64,000 bases of DNA from G963667975 sp963677395 (GTDB lineage: Bacteria; Bacteroidota; Bacteroidia; Bacteroidales; G963667975), in the NCBI GenBank assembly GCA_963677395.2, contig OY781965.2, positions 1,488,001-1,552,000 on the forward strand, given 5' to 3'. Under the pieces are notes generated by a model, which worked only from the letters and a program-made list of their open reading frames with translations, was not told where the DNA came from and ran no database searches. The translations under genes and the position numbers were made by a program. Shown here piece by piece: positions 1 through 8,429 of the stretch (positions are counted from its first letter, which is position 1; each line of letters begins with the position of its first letter).

Positions 1-777
1 TTTCCTAAGAAATATATATTATTATTTATTTTATATTTCAGTCTTTTATTATCTTGCAATAAAGATGTTTATGAGTCAATTAAGGTTGAAACTGTTGCAG
101 TAAGTCAAATAGGTGAAGACAGTATTCTGGTTGAAGGAAGAATATCAAATAATAATAATGTTGATGTTTTGTACAATGGTTTTTGTATGAGTAAATTACC
201 ATTTCCGGAAATGAAGGATAATCAGGTATTAGTAAAAAGAATAAATGGGAGTTTTAAGGCTTTATATTTAAATCTTGAGCCAGATACTGAGTATTATTTT
301 AGAAGTTTTGCTGTAAATAATTTTGAATATACTTATGGTAATATTATAAAATTTAAAGTACCCTATTAAAGTCTGCCAATTGTCCCGTGTAATTTGGTTA
401 ATAATAAAATTGTTGATAATGGAACTAGTTATGGTGTGTCTTCGATAGATACGAGTGGAACTCCTTTATATGGTGGTGTGTTTAAAGTGTCGATAGACTG
501 TTTCTTAACAGCTTATAAAATGTACAATATTGAATTTATGCAAACTCCCCGAAATGGAATTTATACAACCTGTAAATATGATAATTTTGCTAATGATAAG
601 AAAAATGTATTCATGAGTATTAAATCTTCTTCTAGTAATTTTATTATTAATCCAAATGGGAAAGTTTATGTTACTGTTGATAGTGTTAGTAAGAAAATAT
701 CTATTTCTTTTTGTGATTTAACGTATGAAGCTTTCTCTACTAATTTTCCTTTGAAAGGAAAGGTGACTATAGATTAA
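1..777 (+). pseudogene. FN3-like lipoprotein gene split by in-frame TAA (5' end outside window)
   Basis: The frame is open from base 1, so the start codon lies upstream of the window. It begins with a hydrophobic stretch ending in LLSCNKD, a lipobox, then a fibronectin-III-like segment with the typical DTEYYFRSFAVN signature. A TAA stops it at 367-369. The same frame then stays open from 370 to a second TAA at 775-777 and encodes SLPIVPCN followed by a beta-rich domain with no signal peptide. The second half has only a TTG at 394 near its start and no promoter or gap before it. I infer one original protein of about 258 visible residues broken by a single substitution (TAA, perhaps from CAA, AAA or GAA). 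Two separate genes are possible but less likely. The function is unknown; it was probably surface-exposed. Confidence 0.7.
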
Positions 778-1123
778 TTATTTATATTTTATATAATAGC
801 TTTTTGTATAATAAATATGATATAAAAGCTGATAACATTTAATAAGTAGTGAGGAGTCCCTAAACAATTGCCTTAAAATAATTTGCTCGGTCAGTAGTAA
901 TTTTGAAAGTTAATATGTAAATAGTTATACTATTACCTTTGGAACTCTTTGACAGGGCGGATGGAGCACCCATAGTTTGTTCATCGGTGTTTGTACAATT
1001 TGCATTACATGGGTGTTTCATAAGTAAATTATAAAAGTGAAGTTAGAAGAGAAGGGAGAAAAGTAATGAGAATCTAATAATAAATACCTTCAATCACCTC
1101 AATCCCTCAAAGCTTCTCATAAT
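778..1123. other. Intergenic, no gene seen
   Basis: AT-rich spacer between a plus-strand and a minus-strand gene. The only structure seen is a weak inverted pair, CACCCAT near 968 and ATGGGTG near 1009, which could form a long-looped hairpin but lacks a T-run. No ORF of convincing composition was found. Confidence 0.6.
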
Positions 1124-3589
1124 TTATACAAACAAATTTACATTCGCTTCTTCAGCTCTTTCGAGATATGATGCAACACCTCCAATTGAAACATGATCCA
1201 ATAATTCTTCTTTCGAAATACCCATAACCTCCATCGACATATTGCAGGCAATCATTTCGATACCATTTTCTTTTGCTTGAAGCATCAGGTTTTCTAACGA
1301 ATCAATATTTTTCTTGAGCATAATTGATCGCATCATTTTACTTCCCATTCCAAGCATATTCATTTTAGAGAGAGTAAGTTTGGTAGAGTTGGAGGGGAGC
1401 ATGAAGTCAAATAGTTTTGCAATCAAGTTTCTGTTTACATGTGGTTTGATTTGCTTTTTAATGATATTTAAGCCCCAAAAAGTAAAAAACATTGTTACTT
1501 TTTTACCCATCGCAGAGGCTCCGTTTGCAATTACAAAACTTGCCAATGCTTTGTCAAGATCATCTGAAAAAACAATTAATGTTTTCCCATTGGCTGGTAT
1601 AACTTGTTTTGTATTTTGTTGTGTGATTTCTTTTTGAACTGTTGCAATTACTTTGCCTCCAAGTAATTGAATTTCTATAAGTTTGTTTCCTGTGACCTTG
1701 CACCAAGCTTGTACATCTTTGCCAAAAGCAGGATCTGTGGCCGAAACTCTGATAATTTGTTTGGGAGTTGCCTCTTCAAATGCCGATTTCAGTTTCATAA
1801 TAGGCCCAGGACACTGTAGTCCGCAGGCATCCAGTTCAGTTACTGTTTTGGGCTGAGTATCTTTTATCGGTTGATGACCTTGATAAATATGATCTTCGAT
1901 ACCTATGTAATTATTCTCATAAATATCTTCGTTACTCTGTTTCTGAACGGCAAATTCATAAGTTTTATATCCTCCCGAAAGATTGTAAACATCTTCAAAC
2001 CCGAGTTGATTCAGAATTCTGCAAGCCAGATATCCGCGTAGTCCCACACCGCAGAAGATCAGGATTTTTTTGTTTTTTGGAAATTCATTCAATCGCTGAC
2101 GAATATCATCCAGCGGAATATTTATGGCACCTTCGATAGTCCCAAGCTGAAATTCATCATGGGTACGAACATCAACCAATATAAAATCATTTTGCTGATA
2201 GTTAATCAGGTTACGCCATGTTGCAATTTTCACTTTTCCTTTCAGAATATTTTCAGCAACAAAACCTGCAATGTTTACCGGATCTTTTGCCGATGAGTAA
2301 GGTGGTGCATATGCATGTTCTATTTCTGTAAGATCGTAAACTGTTCCGTTGTTTTTAATCACGGTAGCCAGTAAATCCAATCGTTTATCCACACCTTCGT
2401 ACCCTACAACCTGAGCACCAAATAACCGTCCGTTTTCGGGAGAGAAAACAATTTTAATTGTCATCGGAATTGCATTGGGATAATAACCTGCATGGCTCGA
2501 TGAGTGGGTTATCGAAGAGATATAGGGAATCTGTTCCTTTTTCAGCGTACGACCCGAAACGCCCGCCGAAGCTACGGTTAAATCAAAAACCTTGGCAATA
2601 GCTGTTGAAATAGAACCTTTATAAAGATGTGTATTTCCGAATATTATATTATCGGCAGCAATTCTTCCTTGTTTGTTTGCAGAACCTGCCAGATAAGTAA
2701 TGCCTCTTTTTCCGGTGATTGGGTTGGTAAATTCAATGGCGTCTCCTACAGCATAAATGTCAGGATGTGATGTTTGCAGATGTTCGTTTACGAAGATACC
2801 TCCTGATTCGCCAATAGTTAAACCTCCGTTTTGGGCAAGTTGATTTTCCGGACGAACTCCGATGGAAAGAATAATCAGTTCTGATTCAATCTTACGTCCA
2901 CTCATTAGCATAATGGAAAGTTTACTCTCTGTTTTTTCGAAACGAGAAACACCATCTTTTAGGTAAAATTCAACATTTTTGGTTTTAAGATGCTGATGTA
3001 CAAGCGAAGCCATCGAGTAATCAAGAGGTGTCATTACCTGCTCTGCCATTTCAACAATGGTAACTTGCATTCCTAGTTTGTGCAGATTTTCAGCCATTTC
3101 CAAGCCGATGAATCCTGCTCCTACAACAACGGCTTTCTTCGGTTTCCGGCTTTCGATAAATTCTTTTATCTGATCAGTATCATTTACATTCCGAAGTGTA
3201 AATATTCCTTCGGATTTTATTCCCGGCAAATTTGGGCGCAATGGCTCAGCCCCCGGTGATAAAACCAATTTGTCAAATTGTTCTTGATAAATATTTCCGG
3301 TTTCCAGATTTTTGACACGTACTTCTTTCTTTTCTGGATCAATGGCAGTTACTTCCGACATAATGCGGATATCTATATTGAATCGCTTTCCGAAGGCTTC
3401 AGGGGTTTGAACAAAAAGTTTTTCGCGTTCCTGAATGGTGCCTCCTATGTAATATGGTAGCCCGCAGTTTGCATAAGAAATATATTTGCCCCGCTCAAAC
3501 ATCACTATTTCGCAGTTTTCATCATTTCTTCGCAAACGTGCAGCAGTAGTTGCGCCTCCGGCAACTCCACCGACAATTAAAATCTTCAT
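1124..3589 (-). CDS. CoA-disulfide reductase-like FAD oxidoreductase fused to rhodanese, TusA and DsrE modules
   Basis: 821 aa, four modules. Residues 1 to about 450 form a pyridine nucleotide-disulfide oxidoreductase of the CoA-disulfide reductase/NADH oxidase type: FAD motif GGVAGGATTAARLRR at 7-21, single redox Cys42 in YANCGLPYY, and a second dinucleotide motif VVGAGFIGLEMAE. Next comes a rhodanese domain (about 460-555) with active-site loop CGVGLR, then a TusA/SirA domain (about 585-655) with CGLQCPGP, then a DsrE/DsrF-like domain to the C-terminus with a Cys in ACNMSMEVMG. All the expected catalytic cysteines are present. Known relatives reduce CoA disulfides, persulfides or polysulfides; the attached modules suggest sulfane sulfur is passed along within one cytoplasmic polypeptide. 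The exact substrate is inferred. A near-palindrome sits upstream at 3639-3654. Confidence 0.93.
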   Translation of the reverse strand: MKILIVGGVAGGATTAARLRRNDENCEIVMFERGKYISYANCGLPYYIGGTIQEREKLFVQTPEAFGKRFNIDIRIMSEVTAIDPEKKEVRVKNLETGNIYQEQFDKLVLSPGAEPLRPNLPGIKSEGIFTLRNVNDTDQIKEFIESRKPKKAVVVGAGFIGLEMAENLHKLGMQVTIVEMAEQVMTPLDYSMASLVHQHLKTKNVEFYLKDGVSRFEKTESKLSIMLMSGRKIESELIILSIGVRPENQLAQNGGLTIGESGGIFVNEHLQTSHPDIYAVGDAIEFTNPITGKRGITYLAGSANKQGRIAADNIIFGNTHLYKGSISTAIAKVFDLTVASAGVSGRTLKKEQIPYISSITHSSSHAGYYPNAIPMTIKIVFSPENGRLFGAQVVGYEGVDKRLDLLATVIKNNGTVYDLTEIEHAYAPPYSSAKDPVNIAGFVAENILKGKVKIATWRNLINYQQNDFILVDVRTHDEFQLGTIEGAINIPLDDIRQRLNEFPKNKKILIFCGVGLRGYLACRILNQLGFEDVYNLSGGYKTYEFAVQKQSNEDIYENNYIGIEDHIYQGHQPIKDTQPKTVTELDACGLQCPGPIMKLKSAFEEATPKQIIRVSATDPAFGKDVQAWCKVTGNKLIEIQLLGGKVIATVQKEITQQNTKQVIPANGKTLIVFSDDLDKALASFVIANGASAMGKKVTMFFTFWGLNIIKKQIKPHVNRNLIAKLFDFMLPSNSTKLTLSKMNMLGMGSKMMRSIMLKKNIDSLENLMLQAKENGIEMIACNMSMEVMGISKEELLDHVSIGGVASYLERAEEANVNLFV

Positions 3590-3616
3590 ATATGTTTATT
3601 GATAAATCTCAGTGCA

Positions 3617-3624
3617 CAAAAATA
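3617..3624 (-). promoter_or_regulatory. Bacteroidetes-type -7 box of the fusion flavoprotein gene
   Basis: On the minus strand this reads TATTTTTG, a match to the TANNTTTG -7 box, 28 bp before the ATG at 3589. No clear TTTG -33 box is seen; that position is occupied by the near-palindrome at 3639-3654. Confidence 0.5.
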
Positions 3625-3638
3625 AATAATTTTAATAC

Positions 3639-3654
3639 ATCTATATATGTAGAT
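3639..3654. promoter_or_regulatory. Near-palindromic candidate operator
   Basis: ATCTATATATGTAGAT matches its own reverse complement at 14 of 16 positions. It covers the place where the -33 element would be expected for the promoter at 3617-3624, a layout typical of repression by a dimeric helix-turn-helix protein. The regulator is not identified; sulfur-responsive ArsR-type proteins are one possibility (inference). Confidence 0.4.
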
Positions 3655-3809
3655 ATAATTAATAATACGTTAAGTCTGTTTAAAAAAACTGCTTCAGGGA
3701 GTGCCGAAACGGATGTTTATTCATTTGAATAATACCGTCTTACGCAAGACCTTGAACGCAGCCTTTACGTAATAAAAATAAGTTCATTCTTATTACGGCT
3801 TAAACGATA

Positions 3810-4088
3810 TTAATCAAACAATTCGTTGAGCCAGCTTTTCTTTTTATTGTATTTGTCATGATGCTTATAATTGTCGTGATATTTGTAATCATCATGCTTA
3901 TTGTGCTCGTTAGAAAAAGAATGATTTACAGATTCTTGTGTTTGAGTGGAACGTTCAATAATTTTATCAAGCTCTCCACGATCGAGCCAAATACCTCTGC
4001 AATCAGGGCAATAATCAATTTCTATTCCCTGACGTTCGCTCATCATGAGCGTTGTATTACATTTTGGGCATTTCATAGTTTTGTACAA
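3810..4088 (-). CDS. Zinc-ribbon protein, TFIIB-type zinc finger family
   Basis: 92 aa. The N-terminus carries two CxxC knuckles, CPKC at about residues 8-11 and CPDC near 28-31, followed by GIWLDRGELDKI. This is the signature of the zf-TFIIB-like family of short bacterial zinc proteins. The C-terminal half is a low-complexity His/Lys/Tyr/Asp tail (HDDYKYHDNYKHHDKYNKK), which could bind extra metal. It lies 9 bp downstream of terC on the same strand, so the two are probably co-transcribed. The role is unknown; a link to metal handling is inferred from the zinc ribbon, the His-rich tail and the TerC neighbour. Confidence 0.85.
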   Translation of the reverse strand: MYKTMKCPKCNTTLMMSERQGIEIDYCPDCRGIWLDRGELDKIIERSTQTQESVNHSFSNEHNKHDDYKYHDNYKHHDKYNKKKSWLNELFD

Positions 4089-4097
4089 TTATAGGAT

Positions 4098-5021
4098 TTA
4101 TGAATGATTTTTCTTTTTCAGGATAAGAGATAGAATTACCGATAAGGCAATTACCGCTCCGATAGTATAGAGCGAAGTTGTTATTGGTATTTTAAAGAAG
4201 GAACTGATTGACATTTTTATTCCGATAAACATCAGAATAACGGCTAGTCCGTATTTTAGCAAATGGAATGCACCCACGATGTTAACCAGTGCAAAATAAA
4301 GCGAACGCAAGCCAAGTATTGCAAATACGTTAGATGTGAAGATGATAAAGGTGTCATTTGAGATTGCCAGAATAGCGGGGATGGAATCAACTGCAAAAAT
4401 AAGATCGGTAAATTCGATGATAACCAGTACAATAAAAAGCTGTGTGATATGCAGTTTTCGGTTGATTTTCAGGAAAAATTTCCCCTGATGAAATTGATCT
4501 GTTAAAGGAATAAACCGTTGAATGAGACCAGTGATTACCTTGTTTTCAGGATTTCTAGTATTATCTGCTTTCTCAACCAGCATTTTGAATCCGGTATAGA
4601 TCAGAAAAGCACCAAACACATAAATAATCCAGTGAAACTGGTTAATCAGAGCAACACCCGTAAAGATGAATATAGCTCGCATAATCAGGGCACCCATGAT
4701 GCCCCAGAACAAAATCTTATGCTGGTATTTTCCGTCTATTCCAAAATAACCAAAAACCATAATGAAGACAAAGAGATTGTCGACACTTAATGATTTTTCA
4801 ATGATGTATCCGGTGAGAAATTCAAGAGCTTTGGCTTTCCCCAGAAAATGGTATATTCCGTAATTAAATAGCATAGCAAGTGTAATCCAGAAAAGAGACC
4901 ATAGTAGGGCTTTTTTGGTGCTGATAATTTTATCTTTCCTGCTGAAAAGTCCCAGATCGAGCAGCAGCATAAAGAGGATGAAACAGATAAATAATATCCA
5001 GATTGTGAAATTAATTTCCAT
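4098..5021 (-). CDS. TerC/Alx-family integral membrane protein
   Basis: 307 aa with about eight or nine hydrophobic segments spanning the length. It has the conserved acidic intramembrane motifs of the TerC family: SVDNLFVF near residue 80 and FAVDSIPA near residue 210. Characterised members (Alx, TerC, MeeF-type) are linked to manganese export or to metallation of exported proteins, so an inner-membrane metal-ion role is likely; the ion cannot be read from sequence. Length is normal for the family. It starts 2 bp after the stop of the upstream YqaA-like gene and is followed after 9 bp by the zinc-ribbon gene, making a tight three-gene unit. Confidence 0.92.
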   Translation of the reverse strand: MEINFTIWILFICFILFMLLLDLGLFSRKDKIISTKKALLWSLFWITLAMLFNYGIYHFLGKAKALEFLTGYIIEKSLSVDNLFVFIMVFGYFGIDGKYQHKILFWGIMGALIMRAIFIFTGVALINQFHWIIYVFGAFLIYTGFKMLVEKADNTRNPENKVITGLIQRFIPLTDQFHQGKFFLKINRKLHITQLFIVLVIIEFTDLIFAVDSIPAILAISNDTFIIFTSNVFAILGLRSLYFALVNIVGAFHLLKYGLAVILMFIGIKMSISSFFKIPITTSLYTIGAVIALSVILSLILKKKNHS

Positions 5022-5023
5022 TG

Positions 5024-5638
5024 TTAAGCAAGATATTTAATGAGGATAAAACTTCCGATTAATATTGTTGTAAATCCCAGTGCCAGGATGTTGAAGTATT
5101 TGTCAATAAATGCTTTGATGGGAGATCCGAATTTCCAGATTAACCAGGCAATCAGAAAAAAGCGAGCACCCCGGCTAATGAAGGAGGCTAGCGTGAACAT
5201 GGCAAAGTTTACATCAAAAACTCCGGCTGTAATGGTAAATACTTTGTAAGGAATGGGCGTAAAACCGGCAGTAAAGATTACCCAGAAACCCCATTCGGCA
5301 TACAAAAGTTTGATGTTTTGGTAAAGCGAAGTTGTGAATCCGGGAATATTGTCGAAAAAGAATAAAGCGAAAGGAGTAAATTGACCTTCATCGCTTAACC
5401 ATGCTTCATTTCCGATATAATATCCGATAAAAGCTCCGGTAACTGAGCCGATGGTACAGATAAGTGCATAGCGGAATGCTTTAGCTGTTATGCCTAATGC
5501 TAATGCGATGAGCAAAACATCAGGTGGTATCGGGAAAAAGATGGATTCAGCTAAAGCCAAAATAAATAAGGCTATAGGCCTATAGGGAGAATTTGACCAG
5601 TTTAGAATCCACTCATATAATTGTTTAGACCATTTCAT
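5024..5638 (-). CDS. YqaA-family (VTT/DedA-like) membrane protein
   Basis: 204 aa with five or six hydrophobic segments. It contains PIPYKVFTITAGVFDVN, the core motif of the YqaA branch of the VTT/SNARE-associated family, plus the SIFFPIPPDVLLIALALG segment at the N-terminus. VTT proteins are linked to lipid scrambling and envelope homeostasis; the specific role of YqaA proteins is not settled. It is followed by terC after 2 bp and preceded by a paralogue ending at 5735. The 96-bp gap between the paralogues holds no strong terminator. Confidence 0.88.
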   Translation of the reverse strand: MKWSKQLYEWILNWSNSPYRPIALFILALAESIFFPIPPDVLLIALALGITAKAFRYALICTIGSVTGAFIGYYIGNEAWLSDEGQFTPFALFFFDNIPGFTTSLYQNIKLLYAEWGFWVIFTAGFTPIPYKVFTITAGVFDVNFAMFTLASFISRGARFFLIAWLIWKFGSPIKAFIDKYFNILALGFTTILIGSFILIKYLA

Positions 5639-5734
5639 TTCTGTTGATTTTGTTTTACGCGTTCTCTGTTCTCTCTGGTTTCCCGGTGAGAATATTTTGA
5701 TGAAAGCTGTGCGTATCCTTGTAAAAAGATTCAG

Positions 5735-6376
5735 CTATTTGTGAATTAATACGAGAATGATGATTGAAATTACAGATACAGCAATAATGGATGTAACCAA
5801 CTTCGGTTTGAAAGTAAAGAGCATCTTTACTTTATCACCAAGTTTAAAGGTTAGCAATCCCAGAAAGTAAAACTTCATCCATTGGCTGATAATGGTTGCC
5901 AGCCCAAATAAGAAAATATTTATGTCGAATATGCCGGAAGAAATAGAAAAGATTTTATATGGAACTGGAATAAATGCTGCGACAAAAAGAACTCCAAAGC
6001 CCCATTGCTCATAGAGTAATCTGATTCTTTCGTGAAGCTCAATGGTTATTCCGGGCACATTGTCAAATACAAACAAAGCAAAATTTGTATAACTCCCATC
6101 AGCTTTTAACCATGCAAAATAGCCAATTCCGTATCCCATAAATGCGCCAAGTAATGTTCCAACTGTCCCTGATATTGCATACTTAATCATGTTTTCCTTG
6201 TTCAATAACACAAGTGTTATGAAAAACATTGGGGTAGGCAACGGAAGAATTGAAGAATCAAAAAAGGCACACAGAAACATTGCCCAAACTGAATATCTGG
6301 TATGAGCCCAGCTATTCAGCTTGTCAATGAATATTTTAATAAGATTGAATTTAGTATAGGAAATGGATTTGACCAT
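5735..6376 (-). CDS. YqaA-family (VTT/DedA-like) membrane protein, paralogue
   Basis: 213 aa with several membrane segments. It aligns along its length with the 204-aa protein encoded just downstream: SILPLPTPMFFITLVLL corresponds to the neighbour's SIFFPIPPDVLLIALAL, and PVPYKIFSISSGIFDIN to PIPYKVFTITAGVFDVN. The pair therefore looks like an old tandem duplication. The proteins have diverged substantially, which suggests separate roles or a heteromer (inference). The N-terminus has an extra basic stretch (YTKFNLIKIFIDKLNSWAH) before the first membrane segment. Probably the first gene of the run ending in terC and the zinc-ribbon gene. Confidence 0.86.
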   Translation of the reverse strand: MVKSISYTKFNLIKIFIDKLNSWAHTRYSVWAMFLCAFFDSSILPLPTPMFFITLVLLNKENMIKYAISGTVGTLLGAFMGYGIGYFAWLKADGSYTNFALFVFDNVPGITIELHERIRLLYEQWGFGVLFVAAFIPVPYKIFSISSGIFDINIFLFGLATIISQWMKFYFLGLLTFKLGDKVKMLFTFKPKLVTSIIAVSVISIIILVLIHK

Positions 6377-6614
6377 AAGTGATTTTGTGATAATTCAACA
6401 AGGGAAAAGACTTGTTGTTTGCTTCGTTTGGTTATTGTTATCTCAAAGTGTGTTTTAAATTAATCCGGAGTCATTCAGGGCTAATGCCTGATGGATGGAA
6501 TTGTTGAGGTCGATTGGGTGTATGAAGGTTGGACTGTTACATTCCTCCAATCTGTATTATACACTTGGATTTTTAAGATGGATGAAAAATGCTGTAAACT
6601 GCAATATAGGAAAG

Positions 6615-6938
6615 CTATTCCTGAATGTCAGGTAAATGCAATCCTGTTTGCCAGGAGAGCTTGGGCGGTTGCCAGAAAAAAACTTCACTCGTTTGTATGT
6701 CGGGAGCGAAATGTATAAAAACAGTGCTTGAAAAATTACAGTTCAAAAAATGTAATGGTAAAACTACATACGTAACAACGTCTTCTTCACCATTGTCCGA
6801 CTGCACTTCGTGGTGTGAAGCAGAACTTTCATGGCTTACAATCTGAATATGTTCCACCTTGTGATGGTAAGCATCAGTGCAAACCCATCCTGCGATGATA
6901 AACAGAAAAAGCGTCGATAAAAGTCTGAGTGATTTCAT
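6615..6938 (-). CDS. Small exported His-containing protein of unknown function
   Basis: 107 aa if started at the ATG at 6936-6938 (MKSLRLLSTLFLFIIAGWVC), which puts a signal peptide directly at the N-terminus; an ATG five codons upstream at 6951-6953 is also possible. After the signal come His-rich stretches (AYHHKVEHIQ and SHESSASHHEVQ), an acidic patch and a hydrophobic VVLPLHFL segment. The histidines could bind a metal in the periplasm, but no family was recognised. It stands alone, transcribed away from the hemerythrin gene, with which it shares an intergenic region. Its reality rests on the signal peptide and composition. Confidence 0.55.
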   Translation of the reverse strand: MKSLRLLSTLFLFIIAGWVCTDAYHHKVEHIQIVSHESSASHHEVQSDNGEEDVVTYVVLPLHFLNCNFSSTVFIHFAPDIQTSEVFFWQPPKLSWQTGLHLPDIQE

Positions 6939-7062
6939 TTCAAGTGCAAACATAACGGATTAACAGCAACTTATTGTATTTGTTGGATTAAATTTGTGTT
7001 AATAGAATTGCTAAGAACAGGCTTAAAATGTATTTTTCTCATTTCTTCAATAAAAAATGCCT

Positions 7063-7070
7063 TAGCTTTG
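7063..7070 (+). promoter_or_regulatory. -7 box of the hemerythrin-LuxR operon; decides the start
   Basis: TAGCTTTG fits TANNTTTG exactly. Transcription would begin a few bases later, downstream of an in-frame ATG at 7028 but upstream of the ATG at 7112, so it favours 7112 as the true start. Confidence 0.45.
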
Positions 7071-7111
7071 TTGTTGAAGGTAACAGTTATAAAGAATATC
7101 AGAAGTTAAAT

Positions 7112-7828
7112 ATGTATCAGATAAACAAACTATACGTCAGGCCTGAACTAAAGCTTTCGGATCTGCTCCTCGAGAATCCAAACTTATTGTTGATGATGGA
7201 GCATTTCTCGCTCAACTCCATTGTTCAGGAAATGAGTGTTGATCAGTTTTGTTGTAAAAACAACCTTCGCACCGGCGTATTTATTGCTATTGCAAATTTG
7301 TACAATGGTTTTCAGAATACAGGAAAAGATTTGTTTACGGAAAAAGATATAGAGGTAATTATAGGCTTTTTGTCTAATTGTCACCGCTATTACAAACAGG
7401 AGAAATATCCCGAAATCAAGTCTTTGATTGCTCAGCTCTATCAAACGAATACTACAGCCGAAGTAAAACTGGTTGAACAGTTTTTCAACGACTACTTTGA
7501 AGAGGTGCTTGAGCATTTGAGCTATGAAGAAAGCATTGCATTTCCGTACTTTCGTAATCTTTTGCAAAGTAAATCAGAAGCGTTGACTGAAAGTCATTTT
7601 TCGGTTCTTGAATATGGCGATCATCATTCCGACATTGAATCAACATTGTCTGATCTGAAAAATTTGATTTTAAAACACATCCCGATACAAACCGATTTTG
7701 TGGTTCGTCGTAAGCTGTTGTTGAGTCTGTGCGAACTTGAATTTGATCTTAAGATTCATCAAAGTGTCGAAGAGTTGATTTTGATGCCCCTGATTGCCAA
7801 ACTTGAAAAGAAGCTGAACCGTGAATAA
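7112..7828 (+). CDS. Hemerythrin-domain protein (HHE cation-binding)
   Basis: 238 aa from the ATG at 7112. I prefer it to the upstream in-frame ATG at 7028 because family members start close to NKLYVRPELKLSDLLLENP and because a -7 box lies between the two. The N-terminal part (LSDLLLENPNLLLMMEHF) is followed by an all-helical HHE domain carrying likely di-iron ligands in HLSYEESIAFPYF, GDHHSD, LILKH and DLKIHQSVEELILMPL. Such cytoplasmic diiron proteins (compare RIC/ScdA) sense or bind O2, or act in nitrosative and iron-sulfur stress. The downstream LuxR-type gene overlaps by 8 bp, so the two are translationally coupled. Confidence 0.85.
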   Translation: MYQINKLYVRPELKLSDLLLENPNLLLMMEHFSLNSIVQEMSVDQFCCKNNLRTGVFIAIANLYNGFQNTGKDLFTEKDIEVIIGFLSNCHRYYKQEKYPEIKSLIAQLYQTNTTAEVKLVEQFFNDYFEEVLEHLSYEESIAFPYFRNLLQSKSEALTESHFSVLEYGDHHSDIESTLSDLKNLILKHIPIQTDFVVRRKLLLSLCELEFDLKIHQSVEELILMPLIAKLEKKLNRE

Positions 7829-8423
7829 ACATAAAATCCATATTGCAATTATTGAACCTTCTTCGTTGGTGTACGAAGGAATTTCGAATATTCTGCTCAA
7901 GTCGGGGATGTATATTCAGATTTTCAGAATAGATTCTGTTTCAGAACTTTCTCATCACAGTAAAAGCGAGTCGTTCGATTTTGTTCTTATCAATCCAATG
8001 TGTATCCAGAATAAAATCAGGGAGTTTGCTACTTTGCGTAAATGTTTTCCCGATGTTTGTTGGGTGGGATTGGTGTATAATTTTTATGAGTCTCAACTGC
8101 TTTCCAATTTTAATTTTCTGATACAGATAACCGATAGCACCGATACAATTTTTGATGCTTTTCATCGGCAAATTCATTTGCAGGAAGACGGACAGTCCAT
8201 GGAACATGAACAACTCAGCGAACGCGAAATGGATGTGTTACGGCTTGTTACTCAAGGGCTTTCGAATAAAGAGATCGCAGATAAACTCAATATCAGCATA
8301 CATACCGTTATCAGCCACCGGAAAAATATCAGCCAGAAAACCGGAATCAAAAGCCAGTCAGGCTTAACCATTTATGCTATATCCAATAAAATCATCTCTC
8401 TGGAAGATTTTGCAGGAATATAA
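7821..8423 (+). CDS. LuxR/NarL-type response regulator with degenerate receiver
   Basis: 200 aa, beginning at GTG 7821 inside the end of the hemerythrin gene (shared GTGAATAA). The N-terminal 120 residues look like a receiver fold (IHIAIIEPSSLVYEGISNIL) but show IIEP where canonical receivers have acidic residues, and FDFVLINPMC where the phospho-accepting Asp would be expected; a standard Asp is not obvious. The C-terminus is a clear LuxR HTH: LSEREMDVLRLVTQGLSNKEIA, then HTVISHRKNI. I infer that the hemerythrin protein is the sensor or partner and that this regulator does not use normal phosphotransfer. No histidine kinase is in the window. Confidence 0.85.
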   Translation: MNKHKIHIAIIEPSSLVYEGISNILLKSGMYIQIFRIDSVSELSHHSKSESFDFVLINPMCIQNKIREFATLRKCFPDVCWVGLVYNFYESQLLSNFNFLIQITDSTDTIFDAFHRQIHLQEDGQSMEHEQLSEREMDVLRLVTQGLSNKEIADKLNISIHTVISHRKNISQKTGIKSQSGLTIYAISNKIISLEDFAGI

Positions 8424-8429
8424 GGTTGT

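Noticed and set aside
7028..7111. 28-residue N-terminal extension of the hemerythrin protein
   Set aside because: A TAGCTTTG -7 box lies within it and the family begins near the ATG at 7112.
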